Part shown: piece by piece, positions 31,604-38,952 of the stretch | How positions within the stretch are numbered: the stretch's first letter is position 1 | How the letters are laid out: every line of letters starts with the position of its first letter | Source: Actinoplanes xinjiangensis | Lineage (GTDB): Bacteria > Actinomycetota > Actinomycetes > Mycobacteriales > Micromonosporaceae | DNA: 64,000 bases | Assembly: GCF_003148685.1 (NCBI RefSeq) | Contig: NZ_QGGR01000016.1 | Location: 1-64,000 of the forward strand | Direction of reading: 5' to 3' | Program-made: the position numbers and the translations under genes | The notes under the pieces: model-generated | Seen by the model: the letters and a program-made list of their open reading frames with translations, nothing else | Databases searched by the model: none | Told to the model about the DNA's origin: nothing

Positions 31604-32335
31604 TCAGACGGATGCCAGCACACTGTCTCCGATGACGCCGATTTCCTCGGCACCGACGGTGACGGCCGCGGCATAGTGCCGCAGCCACGAGCGCACGCCG
31701 TCCGGGGTGCCAGTGGCGTAGGCGCCGGCCGATCCGAGGTACTCCGGTTCGCGGTTCTGGTGGCCGACCTCGACCATCACCAGGCCGCGGGGGTCGAAGC
31801 CGCGGGCGGTGAGGGTCAGGCGGGCGGCGGCGCGGGCCACCACTCCGGCCGGGCCGGCGAACGGGCGCAGCGTGATCAGCTCGGCGTGGACGACGGCGGC
31901 GAGCAGCATCGGCGGGGTGGTCTCGTTACCGGCGACGAGGCCGGCGAGCGCGTCGATCCGCTCGGCGCCGCTGATCAGGCGCCCGAGGTCGTGGTCGTGG
32001 ACGACGCCGCGGGCGGCGAGCACGTGGAGTTTGGCGAGCACCTGGCGGGGTGCGCGGGGCCAGAGGTCGACCAGGCCGGGCAGTGACTCGGCGACCCGGA
32101 GGGCGCCCTGCACGACCGGGTCGGTGACGGTTCCGCCGCGTACCTCGTCGAGGTCGTAGGTGTTGCCTTCGAGAGCCGCGCTGGCGACCGCGGCCCGGAG
32201 GCTGGCCTCCGCGGCGACCTGGCCGCCGTGCCGGCGCAGAGCGCGGTGTCGGTGGGCGGCGTCGACGGCTTCACGGGCGCTCGCGAAGGCGGGCGCGACC
32301 TCGGCGAGGTCGAGCAACGGGGCAAGTGGATCCAC
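31604..32335 (-). CDS. Degenerate Fic-like protein (often annotated 'oxidoreductase')
   Basis: A 243-aa helical protein. Residues 52-58, SAALEGN, match the S/TxxxE(G/N) inhibitory-helix motif of Fic AMP-transferases. Residues 157-168 (RPFAGPAGVVAR) align with HPFxDGNGRxxR but keep only Pro, Phe, Gly and the last Arg: the catalytic His, the Asp and GNGR are lost. It would thus be unable to AMPylate, and may be a binding protein or do something new. Homologs in this place are labelled oxidoreductase in Streptomyces and conserved hypothetical in Mycobacterium (from memory), without nucleotide-binding motifs that I can see. The GTG at 32335 has TACCGT 6 nt upstream (possible leaderless start). 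Divergent from acs. Confidence 0.75.
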   Translation of the reverse strand: MDPLAPLLDLAEVAPAFASAREAVDAAHRHRALRRHGGQVAAEASLRAAVASAALEGNTYDLDEVRGGTVTDPVVQGALRVAESLPGLVDLWPRAPRQVLAKLHVLAARGVVHDHDLGRLISGAERIDALAGLVAGNETTPPMLLAAVVHAELITLRPFAGPAGVVARAAARLTLTARGFDPRGLVMVEVGHQNREPEYLGSAGAYATGTPDGVRSWLRHYAAAVTVGAEEIGVIGDSVLASV

Positions 32336-32546
32336 GTGAACACGGTAACCGGTAAAAGTGCGGAAACACGGGGTGCACAAACGAGCGCGGAACTGGCAAG
32401 ATTCGCGCAGTAGTGAGCATCGATTCGCCAGTCGGCGCGCGTACGACACCACCGAGCGCGGGCTGGCGTGCAAACCTTCGCCGGGCACACCGGCGCAACT
32501 AGTGTGCAGTGATAGAGACCCCGGTCACGGCAGAGGAGCCGCCCTC

Positions 32547-34538
32547 ATGAGCGAGACACTGGAGAATTTGTCCTCGGAGACGCGGCAGTTCCCGCCGCCC
32601 GCCGACCTTGCGGCGAACGCCAACGTGAAGGCCGACGCCTACGAGGAGGCCGCGTCCGACCGCCTCGCCTTCTGGGCGAAGCAGGCCGGCCGTCTGGCCT
32701 GGAGCAAGCCGTGGGACCAGATCCTGGACTGGTCGAACCCCCCGTTTGCGAAGTGGTTCGTCGGCGGTGAGCTGAACCTCGCCTACAACTGTGTGGACCG
32801 GCACGTCGAGGCCGGACTGGGCGACCGCGTCGCCATCCACTGGGAGGGCGAACCCGGCGACACCCGCACCGTCACCTACGCCGAGCTGCTGAAACTCGTC
32901 AGCCAGGCGGCCAACACCCTCACCGACCTCGGCGTGACCGCGGGCGACCGGGTGATGATCTACCTGCCGATGATCCCGGAGGCCGCGGTCGCGATGCTGG
33001 CCTGCGCCCGGATCGGGGCGACCCACAGCGTCGTGTTCGGCGGTTTCTCGGTGGACGCGCTGGCCACCCGGATCGACGACGCCGACGCCAAGGTGGTGAT
33101 CACCGCCGACGGTGGCTACCGCCGGGGCAAGCCGTCGGCGCTGAAGCCGACCGTGGACGAGGCGGTCGCGCGTACCAACCGGATCGAGCACGTGCTGGTG
33201 GTCCGCCGGACCGGCCAGGACGTCGCCTGGACCGACAAGGACAAGTGGTGGCACGAGACGGTCGAGCAGGCCAGCCCGGAACACACCGCGCAGCCGTTCG
33301 ACTCCGAGCACCCGCTCTTCATCCTCTACACCTCGGGTACGACCGGTAAGCCGAAGGGCATCCTGCACACCACCGGTGGCTACCTGACGCAGACGTCGTA
33401 CACGCATCACGCGGTCTTCGACCTGAAGCCGGAGACGGACGTCTACTGGTGCACCGCCGACATCGGCTGGGTGACCGGGCACTCGTACATCGTGTACGGC
33501 CCGCTCTCCAACGGCGCGACCCAGGTGATGTACGAGGGCACCCCGGACACCCCGGACCGCGGCCGGTTCTGGCAGATCGTCGACAAGTACAAGGTGTCGA
33601 TCCTCTACACCGCGCCGACGCTGATCCGCACCATGATGAAGTGGGGCGACGACATCCCCGCCAAGTACGACCTGTCGTCGCTGCGGGTCCTGGGCAGCGT
33701 TGGTGAGCCGATCAACCCGGAGGCCTGGATCTGGTACCGGGAGCACGTCGGCCGGGAGCGCACCCCGATCGTGGACACCTGGTGGCAGACTGAGACCGGC
33801 GCGATCATGATCTCGCCGCTGCCCGGTGTGACCGCCGCGAAGCCGGGTTCGGCGATGACCGCTCTGCCCGGTATCACCGCGGACGTGATCGACGACCAGG
33901 CCCGGTCGGTGCCGGACGGCGGTGGCGGCTTCCTGGTGCTGCGTGACCCGTGGCCGTCGATGCTGCGCACGATCTGGGGCGACGACAAGCGTTTCCTGGA
34001 CACGTACTGGTCCCGTTTCGGCGCCGGCTCGGATTCCGGCACGTCGGACGAATGGATCTACTTCGCCGGTGACGGCGCGAAGAAGGACGACGACGGCTCG
34101 CTCTGGCTGCTCGGCCGGGTCGACGACGTGATGCTGGTGTCCGGTCACAACATCTCGACCACCGAGGTGGAGTCGGCGCTGGTCTCGCACCCGTCGGTGG
34201 CCGAGGCGGCGGTGGTCGGCGCGACCGACCCGACGACCGGGCAGGCGATCGTCGCGTTCACCATTCCGCGGGGCAATGTGGACACCGCGGGCGATGCGGG
34301 CGAAGCGCTCATCAAGGAGCTGCGTAACCACGTGGCCAAGACGCTCGGGCCGATCGCCAAGCCGCGTCAGATCATGCTCGTCACCGAGCTGCCGAAGACC
34401 CGGTCCGGCAAGATCATGCGGCGGCTGCTGCGTGACGTGGCGGAGAACCGGTCGCTCGGCGACGTCACGACTCTGCAGGACTCCACCGTGATGGATCTGA
34501 TCTCCTCGGGCCTGAAGACGGCCAAACCTGAAGACTGA
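32547..34538 (+). CDS. acs: Acetyl-CoA synthetase
   Basis: A 663-aa AMP-forming ligase that activates acetate to acetyl-CoA in the cytoplasm. The ATP motif YTSGTTGKPKGILHTTGGYL, the acetate-pocket region WCTADIGWVTGHSYIVYGPLSNGA, DTWWQTETG, the hinge and SGHNISTTEVESAL are complete. The regulatory Lys of PKTRSGKIMRR near the C terminus is the usual acetylation site. The ATG at 32547 has GAGGAG 8 nt upstream; the 63 upstream codons are not part of the family. A strong terminator follows. acs at this position near the HAD and Fic-like genes is conserved in Mycobacterium and Streptomyces (from memory). Confidence 0.97.
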   Translation: MSETLENLSSETRQFPPPADLAANANVKADAYEEAASDRLAFWAKQAGRLAWSKPWDQILDWSNPPFAKWFVGGELNLAYNCVDRHVEAGLGDRVAIHWEGEPGDTRTVTYAELLKLVSQAANTLTDLGVTAGDRVMIYLPMIPEAAVAMLACARIGATHSVVFGGFSVDALATRIDDADAKVVITADGGYRRGKPSALKPTVDEAVARTNRIEHVLVVRRTGQDVAWTDKDKWWHETVEQASPEHTAQPFDSEHPLFILYTSGTTGKPKGILHTTGGYLTQTSYTHHAVFDLKPETDVYWCTADIGWVTGHSYIVYGPLSNGATQVMYEGTPDTPDRGRFWQIVDKYKVSILYTAPTLIRTMMKWGDDIPAKYDLSSLRVLGSVGEPINPEAWIWYREHVGRERTPIVDTWWQTETGAIMISPLPGVTAAKPGSAMTALPGITADVIDDQARSVPDGGGGFLVLRDPWPSMLRTIWGDDKRFLDTYWSRFGAGSDSGTSDEWIYFAGDGAKKDDDGSLWLLGRVDDVMLVSGHNISTTEVESALVSHPSVAEAAVVGATDPTTGQAIVAFTIPRGNVDTAGDAGEALIKELRNHVAKTLGPIAKPRQIMLVTELPKTRSGKIMRRLLRDVAENRSLGDVTTLQDSTVMDLISSGLKTAKPED

Positions 34539-34549
34539 CGACAATTAAT

Positions 34550-34586
34550 AAAGGCTGGTGACAGAACTGTGTCACCAGCCTTTTGT
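34550..34586 (+). terminator. Rho-independent terminator of acs
   Basis: A 14-bp perfect stem AAAGGCTGGTGACA/TGTCACCAGCCTTT with loop GAACTG, continuing into TTTTGT. One of the few classical terminators with a T-run in the window. Confidence 0.92.
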
Positions 34587-34618
34587 CGTATTTGCCGGTC
34601 CCCGTGCTATGACCGGAC

Positions 34619-34648
34619 CATATTGGGTAACCATTGGTCATCAATATG
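34619..34648. promoter_or_regulatory. CATATTG...CAATATG inverted repeat upstream of protease gene
   Basis: 7-bp arms separated by 16 bp, in an unusually AT-rich patch. A TTGGCA hexamer (possible -35) begins 2 bp after it. About 120 bp upstream of the M6 protease start; a candidate regulator site for that gene. Confidence 0.45.
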
Positions 34649-34769
34649 CTTGGCACTCCCCGAACATCGTTTGGTTTGCATACGTTCACCTGAGTCCCGA
34701 ACGACGGGACCGTTTCACGCCGGACGCCCGTACCCAGTGATCCGGCTGGCGAAAGCGGAGGTAAACGTA

Positions 34770-37184
34770 GTGCGCAAGGTGGTCGCAGGACTGCTCGGCG
34801 CCGTGGTCGTGTCCAGCGTCGGTGCCATGGCACCGATGATGGCCGTGGCGGCGCCACCCTCGGACTCAGCCCCGGCTGCGCCCGCTAGCGAATCGGCTCA
34901 CCTCGACGACCATGACATGCCCAACCCCCTCGAAGAGAAGCGCCGCGCTCTGCGCGAGCAGGCTGTCTCCGAGGTGGTCAGCGGCAAGGCCAAGGTCGAG
35001 ACGGTGAATGGGAGCCGGGTCGTCAACCTGGGCAAGACCTATGGCAACGGCGGCTTCGGGCACCCGGGCAAGAACCAGTACGTCGAACTCCAGCGTGAGA
35101 AGACGGACAAGATCTTCGTCATCCTGACCGAGTTCGGGAACCAGCGGCACCCGTCGTTCCCCGACAAGGACACGACGACGCAGTTCGCCGGCCCCTCGAC
35201 CTTCGAGGGCCCGCTGCACAACGCGATTCCGGCTCCGGACCGCAAGGTGGACAACTCCACCATCTGGCAGGCTGACTACTCGCCCGAGTACTTCCAGAAG
35301 GTGTACTTCGGCACCGGCAAGAACGTCGAGTCGGTCAAGACGTACTTCGAGGAGCAGTCCTCGGGTCGTTACAGCGTCGACGGCCAGGTCTCCGACTGGG
35401 TGAAGGTGCCCTACAACGAGGCCCGGTACGGCCGGTCCAGCGACAACCCGACCGACGCCAACGGCGACGACCCCGCCGTCTGCGCGAGCAGCAACTGCAC
35501 CAACGTGTGGGAGCTGGTCAAGGACGGCGTGAACCAGTGGTACGCGGACCAGAAGGCCTCCGGCAAGACCGAGGCCGAGATCAACGCGGCGCTCGCCGAG
35601 TACGACAAGTACGACCGTTACGACTACAACGGCAACGGTAACTTCAACGAGCCCGACGGTTACCTGGACCACTTCCAGATCGTCCACTCCGGCGGCGACC
35701 AGGCCGACGGTGACCCGTCCCAGGGTGAGGACGCGATCTGGAGCCACCGCTGGTACGCGTACTCCAGCAGCGCCGGTGTGAGCGGCCCGGCGTTCAACAA
35801 GCTCGGTGGCGCCAAGGTCGGCAGCAGCAACCTGTGGGTCGGTGACTACACCGTCCAGCCCGAGAACGGCGGCCTGAGCGTCTTCGTTCACGAGTACGCC
35901 CACGACCTCGGTCTGCCGGACGACTACGACACCAGTGGTCTGGGCGACAACAACAGCGAGTACTGGACCCTGATGGCGCAGAGCCGTCTCAGCGCCAAGA
36001 ACGACGAGGGCATCGGTACGCGTCCGGGTGACCTCGGCGCGTGGAACAAGCTGCAGCTCGGGTGGCTGAACTACGAGTCCGTCAAGGCCGGTACCAAGAA
36101 GGTCGTCAACCTCGGTCCCGAGGAGTACAACACCAAGAAGAAGCAGGCTCTGGTGGTGAACCTGCCGGACAAGCAGGTCACCCAGGACCTGGGTGCGCCG
36201 TTCGCCGGCAGCAAGCAGTTCTTCTCCGGCAACGCCGACGACCTGAACGTCGCGCTCTCGAAGTCGGTCGACCTGACCGGTAAGACCACCGCGAGCGTCT
36301 CGCTCAAGGGCCGGTACGCGATCGAGGCCGACTACGACTACCTGTACGCCGAGGTCTCCACCGACGGCGGCGCCAACTGGACGAAGCTCGACGGCACCGC
36401 CGCCGGCGCTCCGTTCGTCAAGGACGGCGCGGGTAACCCGGCGATCAGCGGCACCTCCGCGGGCGCCTGGGTCGACATCAACGTGCCGCTCAACGCGTAC
36501 GCGGGCAAGAAGGTCGACTTCCGCCTGCACTACGTGACCGACGGTGGTGTGTCGGAGGGTGGCTTCTTCGGTGACGACCTGACCGTCACCGCCGACGGCG
36601 CGGTCGTCTCGACCGAGGGCGCCGAGGGCACCTCGACCTGGACCCTGGGCGGGTTCACGATCGTGGGCGCCACCGTCACCAAGCTCTTCCCGCACTACTA
36701 CATCGCCGGGTACCGCAGCTACACCTCGTACGACAAGTACCTGGCGACCGGCCCGTACAACTTCGGTTGGGCGAACACCAAGCCGGACTGGGTGGAGCAC
36801 TACAACTACCAGACCGGTCTGCTGATCTCGTACTGGGACACCTCGCAGGTGGACAACAACACCAACGAGCACCCGGGTGAGGGCCGCAACCTGTACATCG
36901 ACGCCCACCCGAAGCCGGTCCTGAACCCGACCGGTGTTCCGTGGCGGTCCCGGGTCCAGGTGTACGACGCCCCGTTCGGCTTCTGGCCGACCGACGGCAT
37001 GACGCTGCACCTCAACGGCGCCAAGTCGGTCATCAAGCCGCAGCTGGGCAACCCGGTCTTCAACGACAAGGGCAAGTACTTCTACGAGGAGCTGCCGAAC
37101 CACGGCGTCAAGCTCCCCGCGGTCGGTGTCAAGATCGGCGTGCTGAGCCAGCTCGGCACCTCGATGACGGTGGCGGTCTACTGA
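34770..37184 (+). CDS. Secreted M6-family metalloprotease (immune inhibitor A type)
   Basis: An 804-aa extracellular zinc protease. The signal peptide is VRKVVAGLLGAVVVSSVGAMAPMMAVAAP. A propeptide-like part (MPNPLEEKRRALREQAVSEVVSGKAKVE) precedes the M6 catalytic domain with the zinc site HEYAHDLGLPDDYD (His374, Glu375, His378, Asp384 region). A conserved EYWTLMAQSR Met-turn equivalent follows. Two later blocks (LSKSVDLTGKTTASVSLKGRYAIEADYDYLYAEVS..., and the C-terminal domain with YRSYTSYDKYLATGPYNFG) are the lectin-like domains usual for InhA proteins. GTG at 34770 with GGAGG 8 nt upstream. The Lys-poor acidic composition fits a secreted protein. Closed by a GC hairpin. Confidence 0.93.
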   Translation: MRKVVAGLLGAVVVSSVGAMAPMMAVAAPPSDSAPAAPASESAHLDDHDMPNPLEEKRRALREQAVSEVVSGKAKVETVNGSRVVNLGKTYGNGGFGHPGKNQYVELQREKTDKIFVILTEFGNQRHPSFPDKDTTTQFAGPSTFEGPLHNAIPAPDRKVDNSTIWQADYSPEYFQKVYFGTGKNVESVKTYFEEQSSGRYSVDGQVSDWVKVPYNEARYGRSSDNPTDANGDDPAVCASSNCTNVWELVKDGVNQWYADQKASGKTEAEINAALAEYDKYDRYDYNGNGNFNEPDGYLDHFQIVHSGGDQADGDPSQGEDAIWSHRWYAYSSSAGVSGPAFNKLGGAKVGSSNLWVGDYTVQPENGGLSVFVHEYAHDLGLPDDYDTSGLGDNNSEYWTLMAQSRLSAKNDEGIGTRPGDLGAWNKLQLGWLNYESVKAGTKKVVNLGPEEYNTKKKQALVVNLPDKQVTQDLGAPFAGSKQFFSGNADDLNVALSKSVDLTGKTTASVSLKGRYAIEADYDYLYAEVSTDGGANWTKLDGTAAGAPFVKDGAGNPAISGTSAGAWVDINVPLNAYAGKKVDFRLHYVTDGGVSEGGFFGDDLTVTADGAVVSTEGAEGTSTWTLGGFTIVGATVTKLFPHYYIAGYRSYTSYDKYLATGPYNFGWANTKPDWVEHYNYQTGLLISYWDTSQVDNNTNEHPGEGRNLYIDAHPKPVLNPTGVPWRSRVQVYDAPFGFWPTDGMTLHLNGAKSVIKPQLGNPVFNDKGKYFYEELPNHGVKLPAVGVKIGVLSQLGTSMTVAVY

Positions 37185-37200
37185 TCCACGCACGACAGGC

Positions 37201-37224
37201 GGCGCCCGGGGCAACCCGGGCGCC
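37201..37224 (+). terminator. Terminator hairpin after M6 protease
   Basis: A perfect 10-bp stem GGCGCCCGGG/CCCGGGCGCC with loop GCAA. Confidence 0.85.
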
Positions 37225-37299
37225 GTCCGCGTTTCACGGAACCGGGTCACCCCGCGATTCGTCCTATCTTCTACGCCTTACGCGGGAAGGATGAGCTGC

Positions 37300-37791
37300 A
37301 TGCGCACTCAAGCAACGATCCGGATCGGCCTGGCCGTCGCGGCCGGAGCGATCATCGCCGGCTGTGCGAACGAGGGGGCCTCACCCGCATCGTCCCCCTC
37401 CGCCAGTGCGCCGGCCCCGTCGGTCGCCTCCTCCCCCACGCCGCCACCGGCCTCCCCGGAGGGCACCACGCCGGGCATCGGGGCACCGTCGGCAACACCG
37501 CCCACCGGCAAGCCGCTGCCCACGATCACGCTGACCGACAAGCCACCCAAGGAGCCCACCGACAAGCAGCCGAACACCGGCTGGGTGGCCGGGATGGTCA
37601 CGCGTGGAGGCAAGGGCCCGTGCTACGGATTGATCGCCGACGACGGTCAGCGGTATGCCCTCTACTCCACCGCCGGCACCGAACTGGCCCAGGGCAGCCG
37701 GGTGAAGGTGAAGCTCGAGACCACGATGCTGCGCATCTACTGCGGGCCCGGCACGCTGATGGCCATGACCGACGCCGAGACCATCAAATGA
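37300..37791 (+). CDS. Lipoprotein with Pro/Ser-rich linker and small C-terminal domain
   Basis: A 163-aa protein. The lipoprotein signal MRTQATIRIGLAVAAGAIIAGC ends in the lipobox IIAGC. A Ser/Pro/Ala-rich spacer (about 25-95) precedes a compact domain with two Cys: CYGLIADDGQRYALYSTAGTELAQGSRVKVKLETTMLRIYCGPGTLMAM, which resembles an OB-like/beta-barrel fold, though I cannot name the family. It should be tethered outside the membrane, with the linker spanning the peptidoglycan. The ATG at 37300 is preceded by GGGAAGG 9 nt upstream; an ATG at 37291 is too close to it. Confidence 0.85.
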   Translation: MRTQATIRIGLAVAAGAIIAGCANEGASPASSPSASAPAPSVASSPTPPPASPEGTTPGIGAPSATPPTGKPLPTITLTDKPPKEPTDKQPNTGWVAGMVTRGGKGPCYGLIADDGQRYALYSTAGTELAQGSRVKVKLETTMLRIYCGPGTLMAMTDAETIK

Positions 37792-37857
37792 TCACGGTGC
37801 GGCTCCATTTCAGCACGGCTCGACGTCATGCGTGACAGCGCCGCCTAGGCTGACGAC

Positions 37858-38784
37858 ATGGGCGGTCGGGTGGACGAGTCGTGCGTGCTGACCGAGGGGC
37901 CGTGGAGACATCGTTTCGTCGGCGCCAACGGCTCCCGGTTCCACGTCGCCGAGGTCGGCACCGGCCCGCTCGTGCTCTTCCTGCACGGCTTCCCCGAGTT
38001 CTGGTGGGCCTGGAACGACATCATGGTCCGGGTCGCCGACGCGGGCTTCCGGGCCGCCGCGATCGACCTGCGCGGTTACGGTGCGAGCGACAAACCCCCT
38101 CGGGGGTACGACGGTTACACGATGGCCGCCGACGTCACCGGCCTGATCCGCGCTCTGGGCGAGCGGTCCGCGACGGTGGTCGGAGCCGGTGCGGGCGGCA
38201 TGATCGGCTGGGCCGCCGCCTCCTTCCATCCCAAACTGGTCAACCGGCTCGTGGTGCTCGGGGCCGCGCATCCGTTGCGGTTGCGGGCCGCACTCTTCGC
38301 CGATCCGCGGGGGCAGTTCGCCGCCTCGGCAACGGTCGTGCGCTTCCAGGTGCCCCGTTTCGAGCACGTGCTGACCCGCGACGACGCGGCCCTGGTCGGT
38401 GAGCTGATGACCCGGTGGAGCAGCCCGCGCTGGGCGGCCACACCGGAGTTCGCGGCGTATGCCGCCCGCTGCCGGGAGGCCATGCAGATTCCGCAGGCCT
38501 CGTTCTGCGCCCTGGAGGCCTACCGCTGGGTGGCCCGGAGCGCGCTGCGGCTGCAGGGATACCGGTTCGTCAAGCTGATGCAGCGCCCGTCGAATGTGCC
38601 GACGTTGCAGTTGCACGGTGAGCTGGACAAGGCCGTGCTCCCTCGCACCGCTCAGGGTTCGGGACGCTACGTGACCGCACCGTACGAGTGGCGGCTGTTG
38701 CCCGAGGTCGGGCACTTCCTGCACCAGGAGACCCCGGACGTGGTCACCGGCGAGATCCTGCGCTGGCTGAAAACGCCGGCCTGA
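37858..38784 (+). CDS. EphE-like alpha/beta hydrolase lacking the canonical nucleophile
   Basis: A 308-aa alpha/beta-hydrolase fold. FLHGFPEFWWAW is the oxyanion/HGFP motif, IDLRGYGASDKPPRGYDGYTM is characteristic of epoxide hydrolases, and LHGELDKAVLP plus EVGHFLHQE supply acid and His. The nucleophile elbow, normally GHDWGG, here is GAGAGG (residues 109-114): the nucleophile position 111 is Gly. As it stands the enzyme should not form the covalent ester intermediate. The mycobacterial neighbour in this synteny (EphE, Rv3670, from memory) also departs from the standard elbow. So this may be a family trait with a non-classical role, not a decaying gene. Start: ATG at 37858; no strong ribosome site. 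Confidence 0.87.
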   Translation: MGGRVDESCVLTEGPWRHRFVGANGSRFHVAEVGTGPLVLFLHGFPEFWWAWNDIMVRVADAGFRAAAIDLRGYGASDKPPRGYDGYTMAADVTGLIRALGERSATVVGAGAGGMIGWAAASFHPKLVNRLVVLGAAHPLRLRAALFADPRGQFAASATVVRFQVPRFEHVLTRDDAALVGELMTRWSSPRWAATPEFAAYAARCREAMQIPQASFCALEAYRWVARSALRLQGYRFVKLMQRPSNVPTLQLHGELDKAVLPRTAQGSGRYVTAPYEWRLLPEVGHFLHQETPDVVTGEILRWLKTPA

Positions 38785-38794
38785 TCTTCCTCTT

Positions 38795-38815
38795 ATGATC
38801 ACCTTAAGTGATCAT
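38795..38815. promoter_or_regulatory. ATGATCAC-CTTAA-GTGATCAT palindrome
   Basis: A perfect 8-5-8 palindrome, AT-rich against the local GC background, 140 bp upstream of the rhamnogalacturonan lyase gene and just after the hydrolase gene. The low GC content of the stem argues for a protein-binding site over a terminator. Confidence 0.6.
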
Positions 38816-38866
38816 TAATCGATCAAATAGGGCGCCGATCTGCCCTAATCTCACGGTCGGTTGCGG

Positions 38867-38880
38867 TGGTACCGCTCCCA
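38867..38880. promoter_or_regulatory. LacI/CebR-like operator, TGGTACCGCTCCCA
   Basis: Near-palindrome differing at two positions from TGGGAGCGCTCCCA, the CebR-type LacI-family box that controls cellulose and related sugar genes in actinomycetes (from memory). It lies about 75 bp upstream of the rhamnogalacturonan lyase ATG. Confidence 0.55.
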
Positions 38881-38952
38881 GACCGTAACTCCATGTAGTC
38901 GTTTGCGCTCGGCTGGCGGCGGGCGCACACGGCTTGAGATCGGAAAGGTCCC

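Noticed and set aside
32358..32546. Extended N terminus for acs
   Set aside because: The 63 upstream codons are Arg/Ser-rich, overlap the divergent promoter region, and lack family similarity; GAGGAG precedes the ATG at 32547.
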